Shown: positions 17,437 to 27,046 of the stretch, piece after piece
Numbering within the stretch: the first letter of the stretch is position 1
Layout of the letters: each line of letters opens with the position of its first letter
From: Hyphomicrobium sp.
GTDB lineage: Bacteria > Pseudomonadota > Alphaproteobacteria > Rhizobiales > Hyphomicrobiaceae
Direction of reading: 5' to 3'
Length of the DNA: 64,000 bases
Assembly (NCBI GenBank): GCA_016716675.1
Contig: JADJVG010000003.1
Span: forward strand, 230,961 to 294,960
The notes under the pieces: model-generated
Database searches by the model: none
Told to the model about the DNA's origin: nothing
Seen by the model: the letters and a program-made list of their open reading frames with translations, nothing else
Program-made: the position numbers and the translations under genes

Positions 17437-18066
17437 TTACTTCATCGCTGCCGCGATCAGGGCCTTCGCGTCGGCGGAATCCCATTCCGCCGGTCCGGCC
17501 AAGCGGCCAACTTCCAAGCCATCCTTGTTGATCAGAATGGTCGTCGGCATGCCGACGAGCTTCAACACGGTGCCTTGCTTGGCCGTCGCGTCAACGTAGA
17601 GCTTCAGCGACGTCGCCTTGACGTCTTCCAGGAATTTCTTGGAGGCATCGAGCCCCTGCCGGTCGAGGCTCAAGGCGACTACCTCAAAGGCATCAGAGCC
17701 TAACTCCTGCTGCAACCGGTTGAGCGCCGGCATTTCCTCGCGGCACGGCGCGCACCACGTCGCCCACAGGTTCAACAGCACCGTGCGGCCCTTGAAGTCA
17801 GACAGCTTGACCTCTTTGCCCGCGCCATCGGTGAACGTGATGTCGGGCAGCGCTTCCGGCACTTTCTTGGTCACGAATGCCGCCATCGTGTCGGATTTCG
17901 GCCCGGCCTTGCCCGGTTCAGCCGCCGTTGCGGCGTTTTCTGCCGGTACGGGCGGCGACGACGCGTTGTCACGCGGCCCCATCGTGACGTATACCGCGGC
18001 GAAACCCAGCACGGCTGCGAGCGCCGCGATCATCAGGCCGTTGCCGCTTCTGTTGTTCGTGCTCAT
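17437..18066 (-). CDS. TlpA-like membrane-anchored thioredoxin
   Basis: The 209-aa product has one N-terminal transmembrane segment (about 10-30, LMIAALAAVLGFAAVYV), a Pro/Ala linker, and a periplasmic thioredoxin fold with the redox motif WCAPC at 104-108 and the cis-proline region GMPTT. TlpA/CcmG-type proteins reduce periplasmic disulfides, often for cytochrome c or copper-centre maturation. It is divergent from argH, 36 bases away; this pairing is a conserved Hyphomicrobiales arrangement. Specific partners are not evident here. Confidence 0.9.
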   Translation of the reverse strand: MSTNNRSGNGLMIAALAAVLGFAAVYVTMGPRDNASSPPVPAENAATAAEPGKAGPKSDTMAAFVTKKVPEALPDITFTDGAGKEVKLSDFKGRTVLLNLWATWCAPCREEMPALNRLQQELGSDAFEVVALSLDRQGLDASKKFLEDVKATSLKLYVDATAKQGTVLKLVGMPTTILINKDGLEVGRLAGPAEWDSADAKALIAAAMK

Positions 18067-18102
18067 GGTTCCTCAGTTTTTAAGCCTGATTTCGACGGAG
18101 AT

Positions 18103-19530
18103 ATGGTCGTGACAGACAAACCAGCCAATACCCCATCAAATGCGATGTGGGGTGGCCGCTTCGCGATGTCGCCTGCTGAAATCATGCAGGAGATAAATGT
18201 CTCCATCGACTTCGACAAGCGTTTGGCGCCCCAGGACATCCGCGGGTCGAAGGCGCACGCGGCCATGTTGGCCGATGCCGGCATCATAACGAAATCCGAC
18301 GCCAAGGAGATCGCTAAGGGTCTCGATGCCGTCCTTGCCGAGATTGAAGCTGGCACCTTCAAGTATTCACGCAGCCTTGAAGACGTTCACATGAACGTCG
18401 AAAGCCGCTTGAAAGATATCATCGGTCAGGCGGCCGGACGGCTGCACACCGCGCGCTCGCGCAACGACCAGGTGGCGACCGACTTCCGCCTCTATGTCCG
18501 CGATCAGATCGACGGCATCGATGAAGCGCTTGCCAACGTGCAGCGCGCGCTGGTCGCCAAAGCCGAAACCTATGCAGCGACCGTCATGCCTGGGTTTACG
18601 CATCTGCAACCGGCGCAGCCCGTGACCTTCGGTCATCACCTTCTCGCCTATGTCGAGATGATTGCGCGCGATCGCGGCCGCTTCCAGGATGCCCGCGCGC
18701 GGCTCAACGAAAGCCCGCTTGGATCGGCGGCGCTGGCTGGCACGTCGTTCCCGATCGATCGGCATATGACCGCTGAAAAGCTCGGCTTTGACCGCCCGAT
18801 GGCCAACTCGCTCGATGGGGTGTCGGATCGCGATTTCGCGCTTGAAACCTTGGCGGCGGCAACGATTGCGGCCATCCACTTCTCGCGGCTGGCCGAAGAA
18901 ATCGTGATCTGGATGACGCCGCAGTTCGGCTTCATCACGCTGTCCGACAAGTTCACGACGGGTTCGTCGATCATGCCGCAAAAGCGCAACCCGGACGCGG
19001 CCGAGCTGTCGCGCGCCAAGGTCGGCCGCATTGCCGGCAGCTTCCAGTCGCTGGCCATGGTCATGAAGGGCCTGCCGCTCGCCTATTCCAAGGACATGCA
19101 GGAAGACAAGGAAGTCACCTTCGACGCGCTCGAAAGCCTGAAGCTCGTGATCGCCGCCATGGCCGGCATGATCGCCGACCTGCAGCCGGTGCCCGAAGTC
19201 ATGCGGACCGCTGCCGGGCGCGGCTATTCCACGGCGACCGATCTTGCCGACTGGCTGGTCCGCGAACTCAAAATGCCGTTTCGCGACGCCCACCACGTCA
19301 CCGGCTCGATCGTCAAGGCGGCCGAGACGGTCGGCCTCGACCTTGAGCATATGCCTCTGGCCGATATGCAGAAAATCGAGCCGCGCATCACAAAGGCGGT
19401 GTTTTCAGTGCTCAGCGTTGAAAACTCGGTCAAAAGCCGGGTCAGCTATGGGGGAACCGCGCCACAGAACGTGCTAAAAAGTGCGCGAAGCTGGTCGAAG
19501 CGGTTGGAAAAAGAGCGCTCGAAGGGCTAG
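18103..19530 (+). CDS. argH: Argininosuccinate lyase
   Basis: ArgH splits argininosuccinate to arginine and fumarate, the last step of arginine synthesis. The 475-aa product begins with MWGGRF (15-20), has HTARSRNDQVATD and the family signature GSSIMPQKRNPD holding the catalytic serine loop, and TFDALESLK. Length matches the family. Together with argD, argF and argE in this window, four of the arginine genes are present but in three separate transcription units. Confidence 0.97.
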   Translation: MVVTDKPANTPSNAMWGGRFAMSPAEIMQEINVSIDFDKRLAPQDIRGSKAHAAMLADAGIITKSDAKEIAKGLDAVLAEIEAGTFKYSRSLEDVHMNVESRLKDIIGQAAGRLHTARSRNDQVATDFRLYVRDQIDGIDEALANVQRALVAKAETYAATVMPGFTHLQPAQPVTFGHHLLAYVEMIARDRGRFQDARARLNESPLGSAALAGTSFPIDRHMTAEKLGFDRPMANSLDGVSDRDFALETLAAATIAAIHFSRLAEEIVIWMTPQFGFITLSDKFTTGSSIMPQKRNPDAAELSRAKVGRIAGSFQSLAMVMKGLPLAYSKDMQEDKEVTFDALESLKLVIAAMAGMIADLQPVPEVMRTAAGRGYSTATDLADWLVRELKMPFRDAHHVTGSIVKAAETVGLDLEHMPLADMQKIEPRITKAVFSVLSVENSVKSRVSYGGTAPQNVLKSARSWSKRLEKERSKG

Positions 19531-19584
19531 AACCAACGGGCAGGCGGGGAAAAACTCCGCACCCACGGGAGCAGCGCGCGTTTT

Positions 19585-19806
19585 ATGGCGATTTCGCAGA
19601 CATCCAGACCCTGGCTTGCCCTTGCTGCGGTCGTCATCGCAGCCGGTGCGCTGGCAGGGTGTGGCGTGCGCGGTCCGCTCGATCCGCCGGCACAGGCAAA
19701 AGCCGAAGGCGAAGCCAAATCCGCTGAAGCCGGTGCGGCAGGCGAGAACTCCGCCGCCCCGCCCAAGCCACATGAGCCGTTCGTGCTCGATGGTCTGCTG
19801 CGGTAA
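19585..19806 (+). CDS. lptM: LptM-like small lipoprotein
   Basis: The 73-aa product has a signal peptide ending in a lipobox (GALAGC) and then GVRGPLDPP, the CG..GPL..P signature of LptM/YifL. In E. coli LptM helps assemble the LptD/LptE lipopolysaccharide translocon. The remainder is a short Ala/Glu/Pro-rich tail ending HEPFVLDGLL, also typical. It follows argH by 54 bases and precedes lysA, the standard position in this order, though here repeat elements and another gene separate it from lysA. Confidence 0.85.
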   Translation: MAISQTSRPWLALAAVVIAAGALAGCGVRGPLDPPAQAKAEGEAKSAEAGAAGENSAAPPKPHEPFVLDGLLR

Positions 19807-19901
19807 GGGTTAGGCTGCCGTTGAGTCGGCGCTCCGCTTGACGTTTTCCTACGGATGCTTTGTTTTTTGCCCCGTCGTACGTCATTAAAGCGGGTGACGT
19901 C

Positions 19902-20070
19902 ACGTAGGGCGGGTTAGGCCCGGCGTCTGCACTTCGACGGGCCGTAACCCGCCGGCAGCGCGTGAGATGTGGCCAAAATCGTTTCCGAAGCTTGGCGGAT
20001 TACGGATTGGCCCAGATGAGCAACTCAAAACCAACCGCCGGTGCAGGGCCAATCCTAATCCGCCCTACAT
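19902..20070. repeat. Composite palindromic intergenic element
   Basis: Outer arms ACGTAGGGCG and CGCCCTACAT enclose two large inverted pairs: GGCGGGTTAGGCCCG with CGGGCCGTAACCCGCC (19909-19953), and GGCGGATTACGGATTGGCCC with GGGCCAATCCTAATCCGCCC (19994-20065). The two pairs resemble each other. The 344-base gap 19807-20150 holds this element and no gene. Mobile palindromic repeats with GTAGGGCGG ends are frequent in proteobacterial genomes; whether this one is multicopy here cannot be seen. Confidence 0.65.
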
Positions 20071-20150
20071 GTCCTCGTTTTGATTGATCTGTGTGACGCG
20101 GCTTTTTGGATCTCTTCGCCCCTCGCGACAGGTGCGCGGAACGAATGTCG

Positions 20151-20924
20151 CTATAGTTTCTTTTCAGAAACGAAAGCGCAAATGGGAGCATCAAGTTGAA
20201 GTTCGAACGCACTGAGGGCGGTTTGCACGATACCGTGCGTGCTGCGAAACAGCCGATGTTCGCTACACGTCTTAGTGACGTCATCAGGTTTCAGTGCAAA
20301 GTTCGATTTCATCAGCCGTGATGTGACATTGCCGCGAAGCGGCTCGGGTAACGCCGTAGACCGGTGGTGGTCGGGCGCTGAAATAACAAACACTGCAGCA
20401 TTCGGATTACTGCCTTGTGTGAATATGGTTTGATTGGGGTTTTGCATATTCACGTGAACCGTGCCGGCATCCACCACTTCTCCCGCCTTCACTTCGAAAT
20501 AGGCGAACGGTACATTGGCCGATCTGAATTGATACGAGACGGAGTGGCTGCCTACGTTAGTGCAGTACACTTGAGTAATTCCATATAATCCAGCGTCGAG
20601 TTCGGCAAAGTACACATATGTGTTCGCTGGAATATCAATGTTCCGCTTTCCGCCGATCGGCACGAGCAAAGTTGCATTGCGGTCTACGATTTTTACAAGT
20701 TCGACCGATTGTCCTGAGCACATCGGCGATTTAACAGCCGTCGAAATTTGGGCGGCAAACACCACCGATGCTTTGCCTTTGGCAACAAGTTCGGCCGTGG
20801 ATGTCAGAGGTGGGGGTAAGATTTTGACTGGGTGGGTGCCACATGCGGCCACGACCCATGGTGCGGTGATTAACAATAGGGTGGCTAAACAGGGCGCACG
20901 CTTTCGCGTTGAGTGACACGTCAT
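20151..20924 (-). CDS. Hypothetical lipoprotein, lower GC than its surroundings
   Basis: From ATG 20924 the product is 257 aa and begins with a basic stretch and hydrophobic core ending in a lipobox (VVAAC), so an outer- or inner-membrane lipoprotein is likely. I do not recognise a family; the middle is beta-rich (IPANTYVYFAELDAGLYGIT), reminiscent of DUF2846-type domains, which is only a suggestion. An upstream TTG (20954) extends it by ten residues with no better ribosome site. Codon use is visibly less GC-rich than the neighbours. It interrupts the usual lptM-lysA adjacency and is flanked on both sides by palindromic repeats, consistent with insertion. Confidence 0.65.
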   Translation of the reverse strand: MTCHSTRKRAPCLATLLLITAPWVVAACGTHPVKILPPPLTSTAELVAKGKASVVFAAQISTAVKSPMCSGQSVELVKIVDRNATLLVPIGGKRNIDIPANTYVYFAELDAGLYGITQVYCTNVGSHSVSYQFRSANVPFAYFEVKAGEVVDAGTVHVNMQNPNQTIFTQGSNPNAAVFVISAPDHHRSTALPEPLRGNVTSRLMKSNFALKPDDVTKTCSEHRLFRSTHGIVQTALSAFELQLDAPICAFVSEKKL

Positions 20925-21118
20925 TCGCAAGGACCCCGCAGGCGCTTCACTCAATGATCTAACGAACGATCTAACAAATGAGACGCATACAGCGTTAGTG
21001 AAATTTTGCGGTCGGAACGTGGGTTATTCTGGTGGTGCAGGTGCGAAACCTAGTTGCGCGCGACGTTCAGCCCGTTAAAAGCGGATCGGATAGAGCGTTG
21101 CGCCTCACCCAAGCTCCA

Positions 21119-21206
21119 TCATCCCGGCGAAGGCCGGGATCCAGTCAAGCCGATAATCATACGTTTTCCATTGGCTTGGACGGATGCCCGCCTCCGCGGG
21201 CATGAC
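21119..21206. repeat. Palindromic intergenic repeat upstream of lysA
   Basis: Two 33-base arms form an imperfect inverted repeat. Each arm contains its own hairpin: CCCGGCGAAGGCCGGG (21123-21138) and GCCCGCCTCCGCGGGC (21186-21201). Arms of the type TCATCCCGGCGAAGGCCGGG and GCGGGCATGACG are a very common dispersed repeat in alphaproteobacteria. The remaining bases of the 331-base gap 20925-21255 show no gene. Confidence 0.75.
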
Positions 21207-21255
21207 GTACCTAAGGTGGGCGGCGTCTCGGGCACCTGCTAGGCTTTTAACTTCC

Positions 21256-22539
21256 ATGCACCACTTCCACTATGTAAACGGCATCCTGCACGCCGAAGAT
21301 GTCAGCCTCGCCAAGATCGCGCGGGAGGTCGGCACGCCGTTTTATGTGTACGCGACGGCGACGCTTGAGCGGCACTATGAGGTGCTGGCCAACGCGTTCA
21401 TCGCGCAGGGTCTCGATCCGCTGATCTGCTTCGCGGTCAAAGCCAATTCCAATCAGGCGGTACTCGCCACCATGGCGCGGCTGGGCGCCGGCATGGACGT
21501 GGTGTCGGAAGGCGAGCTGCGCCGGGCGCGCGCCGCTGGTGTGCCTGCCAACAAGATCATCTTCGCAGGCGTCGGCAAAACGCGCGAAGAAATGGCCTAT
21601 GCGCTCGAAGAAGGTATTCACGGCTTCAACGTCGAGGGCGAACCGGAGCTGTTCGCGCTCAGCGAAGTGGCCGCCGCGCTTGGTAAAGTCGCGAAGATCG
21701 CCATTCGCGTCAACCCGGATGTGGACGCCAAAACGCACGCCAAGATCTCAACCGGAAAAGCCGAAAACAAATTCGGCGTGCACTATGAAGACGCGCGCGC
21801 GCTCTATGCCACGGCGGCGAAGCTGCCGGGCATCAAGGTGTCGGGCATCCATATGCATATCGGCAGCCAGATCACCGATCTTCAGCCCTTCCGTGATGCC
21901 TTCAAGCTGCTGCGCGAACTGGCGCTCAATTTGAAGAAAGACGGCATCGCACTTGAGCATCTCGACATTGGCGGCGGGCTCGGCGTGCCCTATCGCGGTG
22001 CCAACGATGTGCCGCCGCATCCTGATGCCTACGCTGCCGTGGTCAAGGAACAGCTCGGCGATCTGGGGCTTAGACTTGCATTAGAGCCTGGCCGCATGAT
22101 CGTCGGCAACGCCGGCATTCTGGTCACCAAGGTCATCTACGTGAAGGAAGGTGCCGACAAGACCTTCACGATTGTTGACGCGGCCATGAACGACCTGATC
22201 CGGCCGACGCTCTATGAGGCCTATCACGACATCTGGCCGGTCGAAGAAGCCAAGTCCGAAACGGCGCCCGTGCAGCAGGACATCGTCGGCCCGGTCTGCG
22301 AGACCGGCGATTTCCTGGCCGAGGATCGGGCGCTGCCGCCGTTCGCCCCCGGCGACCTCCTCGCGGTCATGACGGCGGGGGCCTACGGCGCGGTCATGGC
22401 ATCGACCTACAACACCCGCCTGCTGGTGCCGGAAGTTCTGGTTAAGGGGGGGGCCTTTGCGGTTATCCGCCCGCGCCCGAGCTATGATGACCTCATTGGG
22501 GCCGACCGGCTGCCCGATTGGCTGAACGAGACGGGTTGA
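21256..22539 (+). CDS. lysA: Diaminopimelate decarboxylase
   Basis: LysA is the PLP-dependent last enzyme of lysine synthesis. From ATG 21256 the product is 427 aa and begins MHHFHYVNGILHAEDV, the usual start in this order. FAVKANSNQAV carries the PLP lysine, HMHIGSQ and GGGLGVPY are alanine-racemase-fold signatures, and GPVCETGDFLAEDR holds the catalytic cysteine. The frame extends to 21184 but that part lies in the palindromic repeat and is not like the family. It works downstream of dapD and dapE in the same window. Confidence 0.97.
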   Translation: MHHFHYVNGILHAEDVSLAKIAREVGTPFYVYATATLERHYEVLANAFIAQGLDPLICFAVKANSNQAVLATMARLGAGMDVVSEGELRRARAAGVPANKIIFAGVGKTREEMAYALEEGIHGFNVEGEPELFALSEVAAALGKVAKIAIRVNPDVDAKTHAKISTGKAENKFGVHYEDARALYATAAKLPGIKVSGIHMHIGSQITDLQPFRDAFKLLRELALNLKKDGIALEHLDIGGGLGVPYRGANDVPPHPDAYAAVVKEQLGDLGLRLALEPGRMIVGNAGILVTKVIYVKEGADKTFTIVDAAMNDLIRPTLYEAYHDIWPVEEAKSETAPVQQDIVGPVCETGDFLAEDRALPPFAPGDLLAVMTAGAYGAVMASTYNTRLLVPEVLVKGGAFAVIRPRPSYDDLIGADRLPDWLNETG

Positions 22540-22638
22540 ACCGGGCGGGCTGAAATAGGCCGGATGTCCAAGGACAAATCCGGATCACCTGTCACTTTGT
22601 TAAGGTGCGGCCGGTTGCCCCCGCCGATAATCCGGGGG

Positions 22639-25342
22639 ATGACGCAACCCGACCCCAAGACCGCAGCACCGGCGGTTCAGCGCGCGTTTGCCCGCAAGGT
22701 GCGACTGTCAAAGTGGGCGCTGTTCTTTGAACGGCTGTGGCCGCGCATGTGGTGGCTGATCGGCCTAGCCAGTTTGTTCGCAGGGCTGTCGTTCGCCGGC
22801 GTATGGACCCTGCTGCCACCGGTAGCACACCAGATCGTACTGGCGGGCTTTGCGGTCGCGGCGGTTGCTGCCCTCATCTATGCCGCGCGTGTCCATTGGC
22901 CGACGCGTGATGAAGCCCGTGCGGCGCATCGAGCGCCGCTCCGGCGTGCCGCATCGTCCGGCGTCGTCGTATGAAGATCACCTCACCGCACAGACCACGA
23001 GCCCGGAGACTGCAGCACTGTGGCAAGCGCATCGCGAGCGTTTGAAGCGCGCCATCGAACGCTTGAAGGTTGGCAAGCCCAGCCCGCGCGCGGATCGCAC
23101 GGACCCGTTCGCGGTTCGCGCGTTGCCGCTTCTACTACTGATCCCCGCCGCGCTGCTGGTGACGGGCAGCTTGTCGGATCGCTTTGCCTCAGCCTTCCGT
23201 TTCAGCAGCGGCGAGATTGGTCCGGGCACGCGCGTTGATGCCTGGATAACGCCGCCGCCGTATACGGCCGTGCCGCCCGTGTTGCTGGCGGATGGTTCGG
23301 TGACCGCAGCCGATCCCGAAGCCTCCGCAAAATTGTACGACGTGCCCGAGCGCAGTCTGCTGACGTTGCGCGGCACCGGCTTCGGCGCTGCCGGCATCGC
23401 CCTGGAAGTTTTGAGCGATGGCGCCGCCGCGCCCGAAACGATCGCCTCCGAGCCTGCCAAAGCGGGTGATACATCGGGCCTCGCGGAAATCCGCTACGAG
23501 GTCAAGAAATCAGCGCGCATTCGGGCGCTGTCGGGCACACGCGAATTGGCGCGCTGGACGGTCGCGATCATTCCCGATCAGGTGCCGAAGATCACGCTCG
23601 ATACCAAGAAGTTGGATCGCACGCCGCGCGGCTCCATGAAGCTCACCTACAAAGCCGAAGACGATTACGGCATCGCCAGCGCAGCCGCCAAGGTGCGTCA
23701 GCTCAAAACCAAGAAGACCGACGAGGCGAAAGCCTGGGCGCAAGCCCCTGCTTTAACCGGGCCACGTCTGCCGCTCGAGCGTCCGCCGGCTCTGCCGCTC
23801 AAAATTCCGCGGCCGGGCGCGAAGGCGCTGGAAAGCGCAACGCTTCTCGAACTCGGCTCGCACCCCTGGGCGGGTCAGCGGGTCGAGCTGTGGCTCGAAG
23901 CCACCGACGTCGGCGGCCAGATCGGCAGAAGCGCGTCCGTTGAGATGGTGCTGCCGGCGCGGCGCTTTAAGAAGCCGCTGGCACGCGCTGTCGTCGAACA
24001 ACGCCGGCTGTTGTCGGAGGATTCTCGTAATCGCCCGGCGGTCGCCCGCGCGCTGGCCGCGCTGACGATGGAGCCGGAAGGCTTCATCGATACGCTTGGC
24101 ATCTATCTTGGGCTGCGCTCGGTGTATTACCGGCTTGAGCGCGAGGGCACGCGCGGCGCCATCAACGGGTCGATCGAACAGTTGTGGGAAGTCGCGCTCT
24201 CCATTGAAGATGGCGAGCTGTCGGACGCCGAACGCGCCTTGAAAGAAGCGCAGGACAAGCTGTCGGAAGCGCTGCAGAAGGGCGCTGGAAACGACGAGAT
24301 CGATAAGCTCATCGCCGAGCTCAAACAGAAGCTCAACGACTATCTGCAGCAAATGCAAAAGAACGCCGAGAAGGAAGATCCCGGCGAGCAGGAGCAGAGT
24401 CAACAGAACGAAGACCAGCAGCAGCTGCTTGGGGAGAACGATCTCGAGCAGATGATGAAAGACCTCGAACGCAACGCCAAGGAAGGCTCGCGCGAGGAAG
24501 CTGAGAAGATGCTGGCCGAACTGCGCGAACTCATGGATCGCCTGCAGGCCGAAACCAAGGAAAGCCGTGCCGAAAACCAGCGCGCCAAAGAGATGATGAA
24601 GAAGCTGGGCCAGCTCGACGATCTGGCCAACAAGCAGCAGAAGCTCATGGACGAAACCTTCGGCGAGAAGAAGAACGAAGACGGCAATCTCGAAGGCGGT
24701 GAGCAGCCTGACGAAGGCGGCGGTATGGACACGCAGGACGGCAAGTCCGGTAAAGCCGGCAAGGGTCAGAAGAAGCCGCAGAAGGGCGCTCCGCAACAAG
24801 GCGACAACCAGGGCGGCGAAGCCAGCGAAGGCCAGGAAGGCGAGAACGGCGAAAACCCAGGCTCGCGGCAAAAGGGCGGTCAGGCCAATCTAGCGCAACG
24901 CCAATCCGAACTGCGCAAACAACTCGACAAGCTCAGGAAGGACCTGGACGAGATGGGCGCGGGCGACCCTGAAAAGCTCGATAAAGCCGATGAGGCGATG
25001 GGCGAAGCTGAGAACGCGCTGGAACAAGGCGATAACGAAGAGGCCGCCGCGCAGCAGGGCGAGGCGCTGGAGCAGATGCGCCAGAACGCTCAGAAAATGG
25101 CCGAGCAGTTGCAGAAGAACGCGCAGCAGCGCATGGGCCGCGGCGGCGACACCCCGCGTGATCCGCTCGGCCGGCCGCAGCGTGCTGAAGGACCCGATCT
25201 CGGCACGTCCGTGAAGGTGCCCGATGCGATCGACGCGCAGCGCGCACGAGAGATCCTCGATGAATTGCGCAAGCGCTCGGGCGAGGCCCTGCGGCCGCCC
25301 TCCGAGCTTGATTACATCGACCGGCTGTTGAAGCGGTTCTAG
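22639..25342 (+). pseudogene. TIGR02302/DUF4175 family membrane protein, frameshifted
   Basis: The first part (ATG 22639 to 22974) has the conserved FFERLWPRMWW start and two transmembrane helices (about 35-55 and 63-82). The rest (to 25342) resumes as RIERRSGVPHRPASSYED in another frame. The switch is near 22915-22925 (CGTGCGGCGCATC). The span is 2704 bases; removing one gives 900 aa, normal for the family. The long C-terminal part is a highly charged Gln/Glu/Lys coiled-coil region with Gly-rich linkers and a conserved end (SELDYIDRLLKRF). The family is found in Hyphomicrobiales next to lysA and its role is unknown. Either a base-calling error or a real inactivating insertion. Confidence 0.85.
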
Positions 25343-25346
25343 GGCG

Positions 25347-25964
25347 TCACTGCGTCGCCACTGTTTCCGTGGCGGCGCGCAGTTCGACGGTCTGGAGATA
25401 GGCGGGGCGCGCTTGAATGCGCGCAATGTAGTCGGTCACGTTGCCGGCGGGAATGTCCCAGTGGGTATTCTTCGCCCAATTCGCCAAATGGCCGAAGAGC
25501 AGATCCGGCACGGTGAACTGGTCGCCCATGACGTAAGCGCGATCGCCCAAGCGCGTCGAAAGCGAAGTCAACGCGCGGTCGAAATCGAACTTGCAGGCGC
25601 GCTTGACGTCGGGCACGCGCAGCTCTTTGGGCAGCGCAAAGGTGTGCTTGGACGCAACCCACAAGCTCAGCTCAACATCATCGACCGCGAATTGCGTGAA
25701 GCTGTCTTGATGCGCACGCTGAATGGTGCCCGCCGGAAACGTCAGTTTGCCGTGCTTGTCGGCGAGATACTGGCAGATGGCGACTGAGTCGATAATTGTA
25801 TCGTTGCCGTCTTTGAGCACCGGCACCTTCAACGACGGATTGACCGCCGCGAGCTTGGGATCGCGCGGCGCCGTCGGATCATGATCGAACGCTTGTCCCA
25901 GTTCGTTCAGCATCCAGGCCACACGGAAGGCGCGCGTTTTCAGAGGACCGATAATCGTATACAT
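25347..25964 (-). CDS. Glutathione S-transferase family protein
   Basis: The 205-aa product has an N-terminal thioredoxin-like domain (1-78: YTIIGPLKTRAFRVAWMLNE, with NPSLKVPVLKDG containing the cis-proline and the DSVAICQYLADK glutathione-binding motif) and an all-helical C-terminal domain with the N-capping box region YVMGDQFTVPDLLFGH. Length is typical of bacterial GSTs. It converges with the TIGR02302 gene, four bases from its stop. Substrate is unknown. Confidence 0.92.
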   Translation of the reverse strand: MYTIIGPLKTRAFRVAWMLNELGQAFDHDPTAPRDPKLAAVNPSLKVPVLKDGNDTIIDSVAICQYLADKHGKLTFPAGTIQRAHQDSFTQFAVDDVELSLWVASKHTFALPKELRVPDVKRACKFDFDRALTSLSTRLGDRAYVMGDQFTVPDLLFGHLANWAKNTHWDIPAGNVTDYIARIQARPAYLQTVELRAATETVATQ

Positions 25965-26001
25965 GTGGCGTTCCTGTTGCGGTTGATCGCTGCGGCAGTC
26001 G

Positions 26002-26964
26002 TTATCGTGCGGCCAGTTCCGGTACGAAGCGCACGTAGAACCCGCCGATCACTTGATGGCTGGTCAACCGTGTCGATGCCCATCCGCCCGGCGGCTCTTC
26101 GCCTGACCACCAGCGTGAGAACTGACGCCACATATCGAACGGCAACCAATTGCCATCGACGCCTGTGACCGGCGCTTCGTAATCGGCGAGCGTGAATTTG
26201 TATTCGAGGAAGACCGATCCCGTCGCGAGGCGGAACTCCATGCCGAACAGCGCCTGGCCGTTGAGGCCGGTGTATTGGTATTCGTAGGTGCGCGTTGGAT
26301 CGGTTTTCAGATGGATCTCGGAATGCGGCAGCGAGATGCCGCCGCCCACGCCGACATACGGTGAGAACTGGCCAAAGCTGCCGAGCCGCATCAAAGCGTT
26401 CAGCGTCAGCATGTTGTGGCCGTGCGAGAATTCCAGCTTGCTGAAATAGTCTTGGACCTTGACGACTTCCGGCGCCGGCTTGCCGTTAAGCGTGCCGGTG
26501 AATTTGGTGTCGGTCGTCATCGGCGCGTAGGCTTTGGAATGTGTGAAGTCGATCATCGTTCCAAAGCGGCCGCCCTCCGTCCAGCGCTGAATGCGGGCGC
26601 CGTAATACAGCGGATTATCGAACGGCTTCGTGTACCATTCGACGTTCGGGATCGTCAGGTCGTGCAGACCTTCCTTTTTCAGATGGAAGTCACTCGGATA
26701 ATGGTACGGCGCACCGAGGTAGGCGCCGAAGGTGGATTCGCGGCCCGGCGCATAGGCTGGCGATCGCGATGCCTCAGCGCCAGCGCTGTCGGATGCCGCT
26801 GACGAGGCTTGCCCCGTCGGCAGAGCGGCGGCCAGGACGATCAGCCCAATCGCGGCGGCGGCTGCCGCACATTCCAGTGCCCGGCCAGCGCCAATGGATT
26901 GCCGCATCCCGGCAGGTACGCAAGCGTGGCTCAGTGCAGAGCCTGTCAGTGTTGGTTGTGTCAT
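26002..26964 (-). CDS. Outer membrane beta-barrel protein, LpxQ (lipid A oxidase)-like
   Basis: From ATG 26964 the product is 320 aa. After an N-terminal hydrophobic segment (about 30-52) the sequence reads STFGAYLGAPYHYPSDFHLKK, NPLYYGARIQRW, TMIDFTHSKAYA, then alternating barrel strands (FSPYVGVGGGISLP, FLEYKFTLADYE) ending VIGGFYVRFVPE. The order resembles rhizobial LpxQ, which oxidises lipid A glucosamine to 2-aminogluconate in the outer membrane. That match is from memory of family patterns and is tentative; a generic OmpW/OmpA-like barrel is the alternative. The frame runs on to 27114 with Arg/Cys-rich sequence that does not look coding. Confidence 0.6.
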   Translation of the reverse strand: MTQPTLTGSALSHACVPAGMRQSIGAGRALECAAAAAAIGLIVLAAALPTGQASSAASDSAGAEASRSPAYAPGRESTFGAYLGAPYHYPSDFHLKKEGLHDLTIPNVEWYTKPFDNPLYYGARIQRWTEGGRFGTMIDFTHSKAYAPMTTDTKFTGTLNGKPAPEVVKVQDYFSKLEFSHGHNMLTLNALMRLGSFGQFSPYVGVGGGISLPHSEIHLKTDPTRTYEYQYTGLNGQALFGMEFRLATGSVFLEYKFTLADYEAPVTGVDGNWLPFDMWRQFSRWWSGEEPPGGWASTRLTSHQVIGGFYVRFVPELAAR

Positions 26965-27046
26965 GGCGCGGCGTCCCCCGATTTGGTCCGTTCCTGCCAG
27001 ATCGCGCTGTCCCCGTAAAGGCTTGCGCCGCTCCCGCTGACAGCGC

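Noticed and set aside
23753..24871. A Leu-rich minus-strand ORF resembling a membrane protein
   Set aside because: It is the reverse of the Glu/Gln/Lys-rich coiled-coil region of the TIGR02302 gene, which yields Leu/Phe-rich codons by complement.
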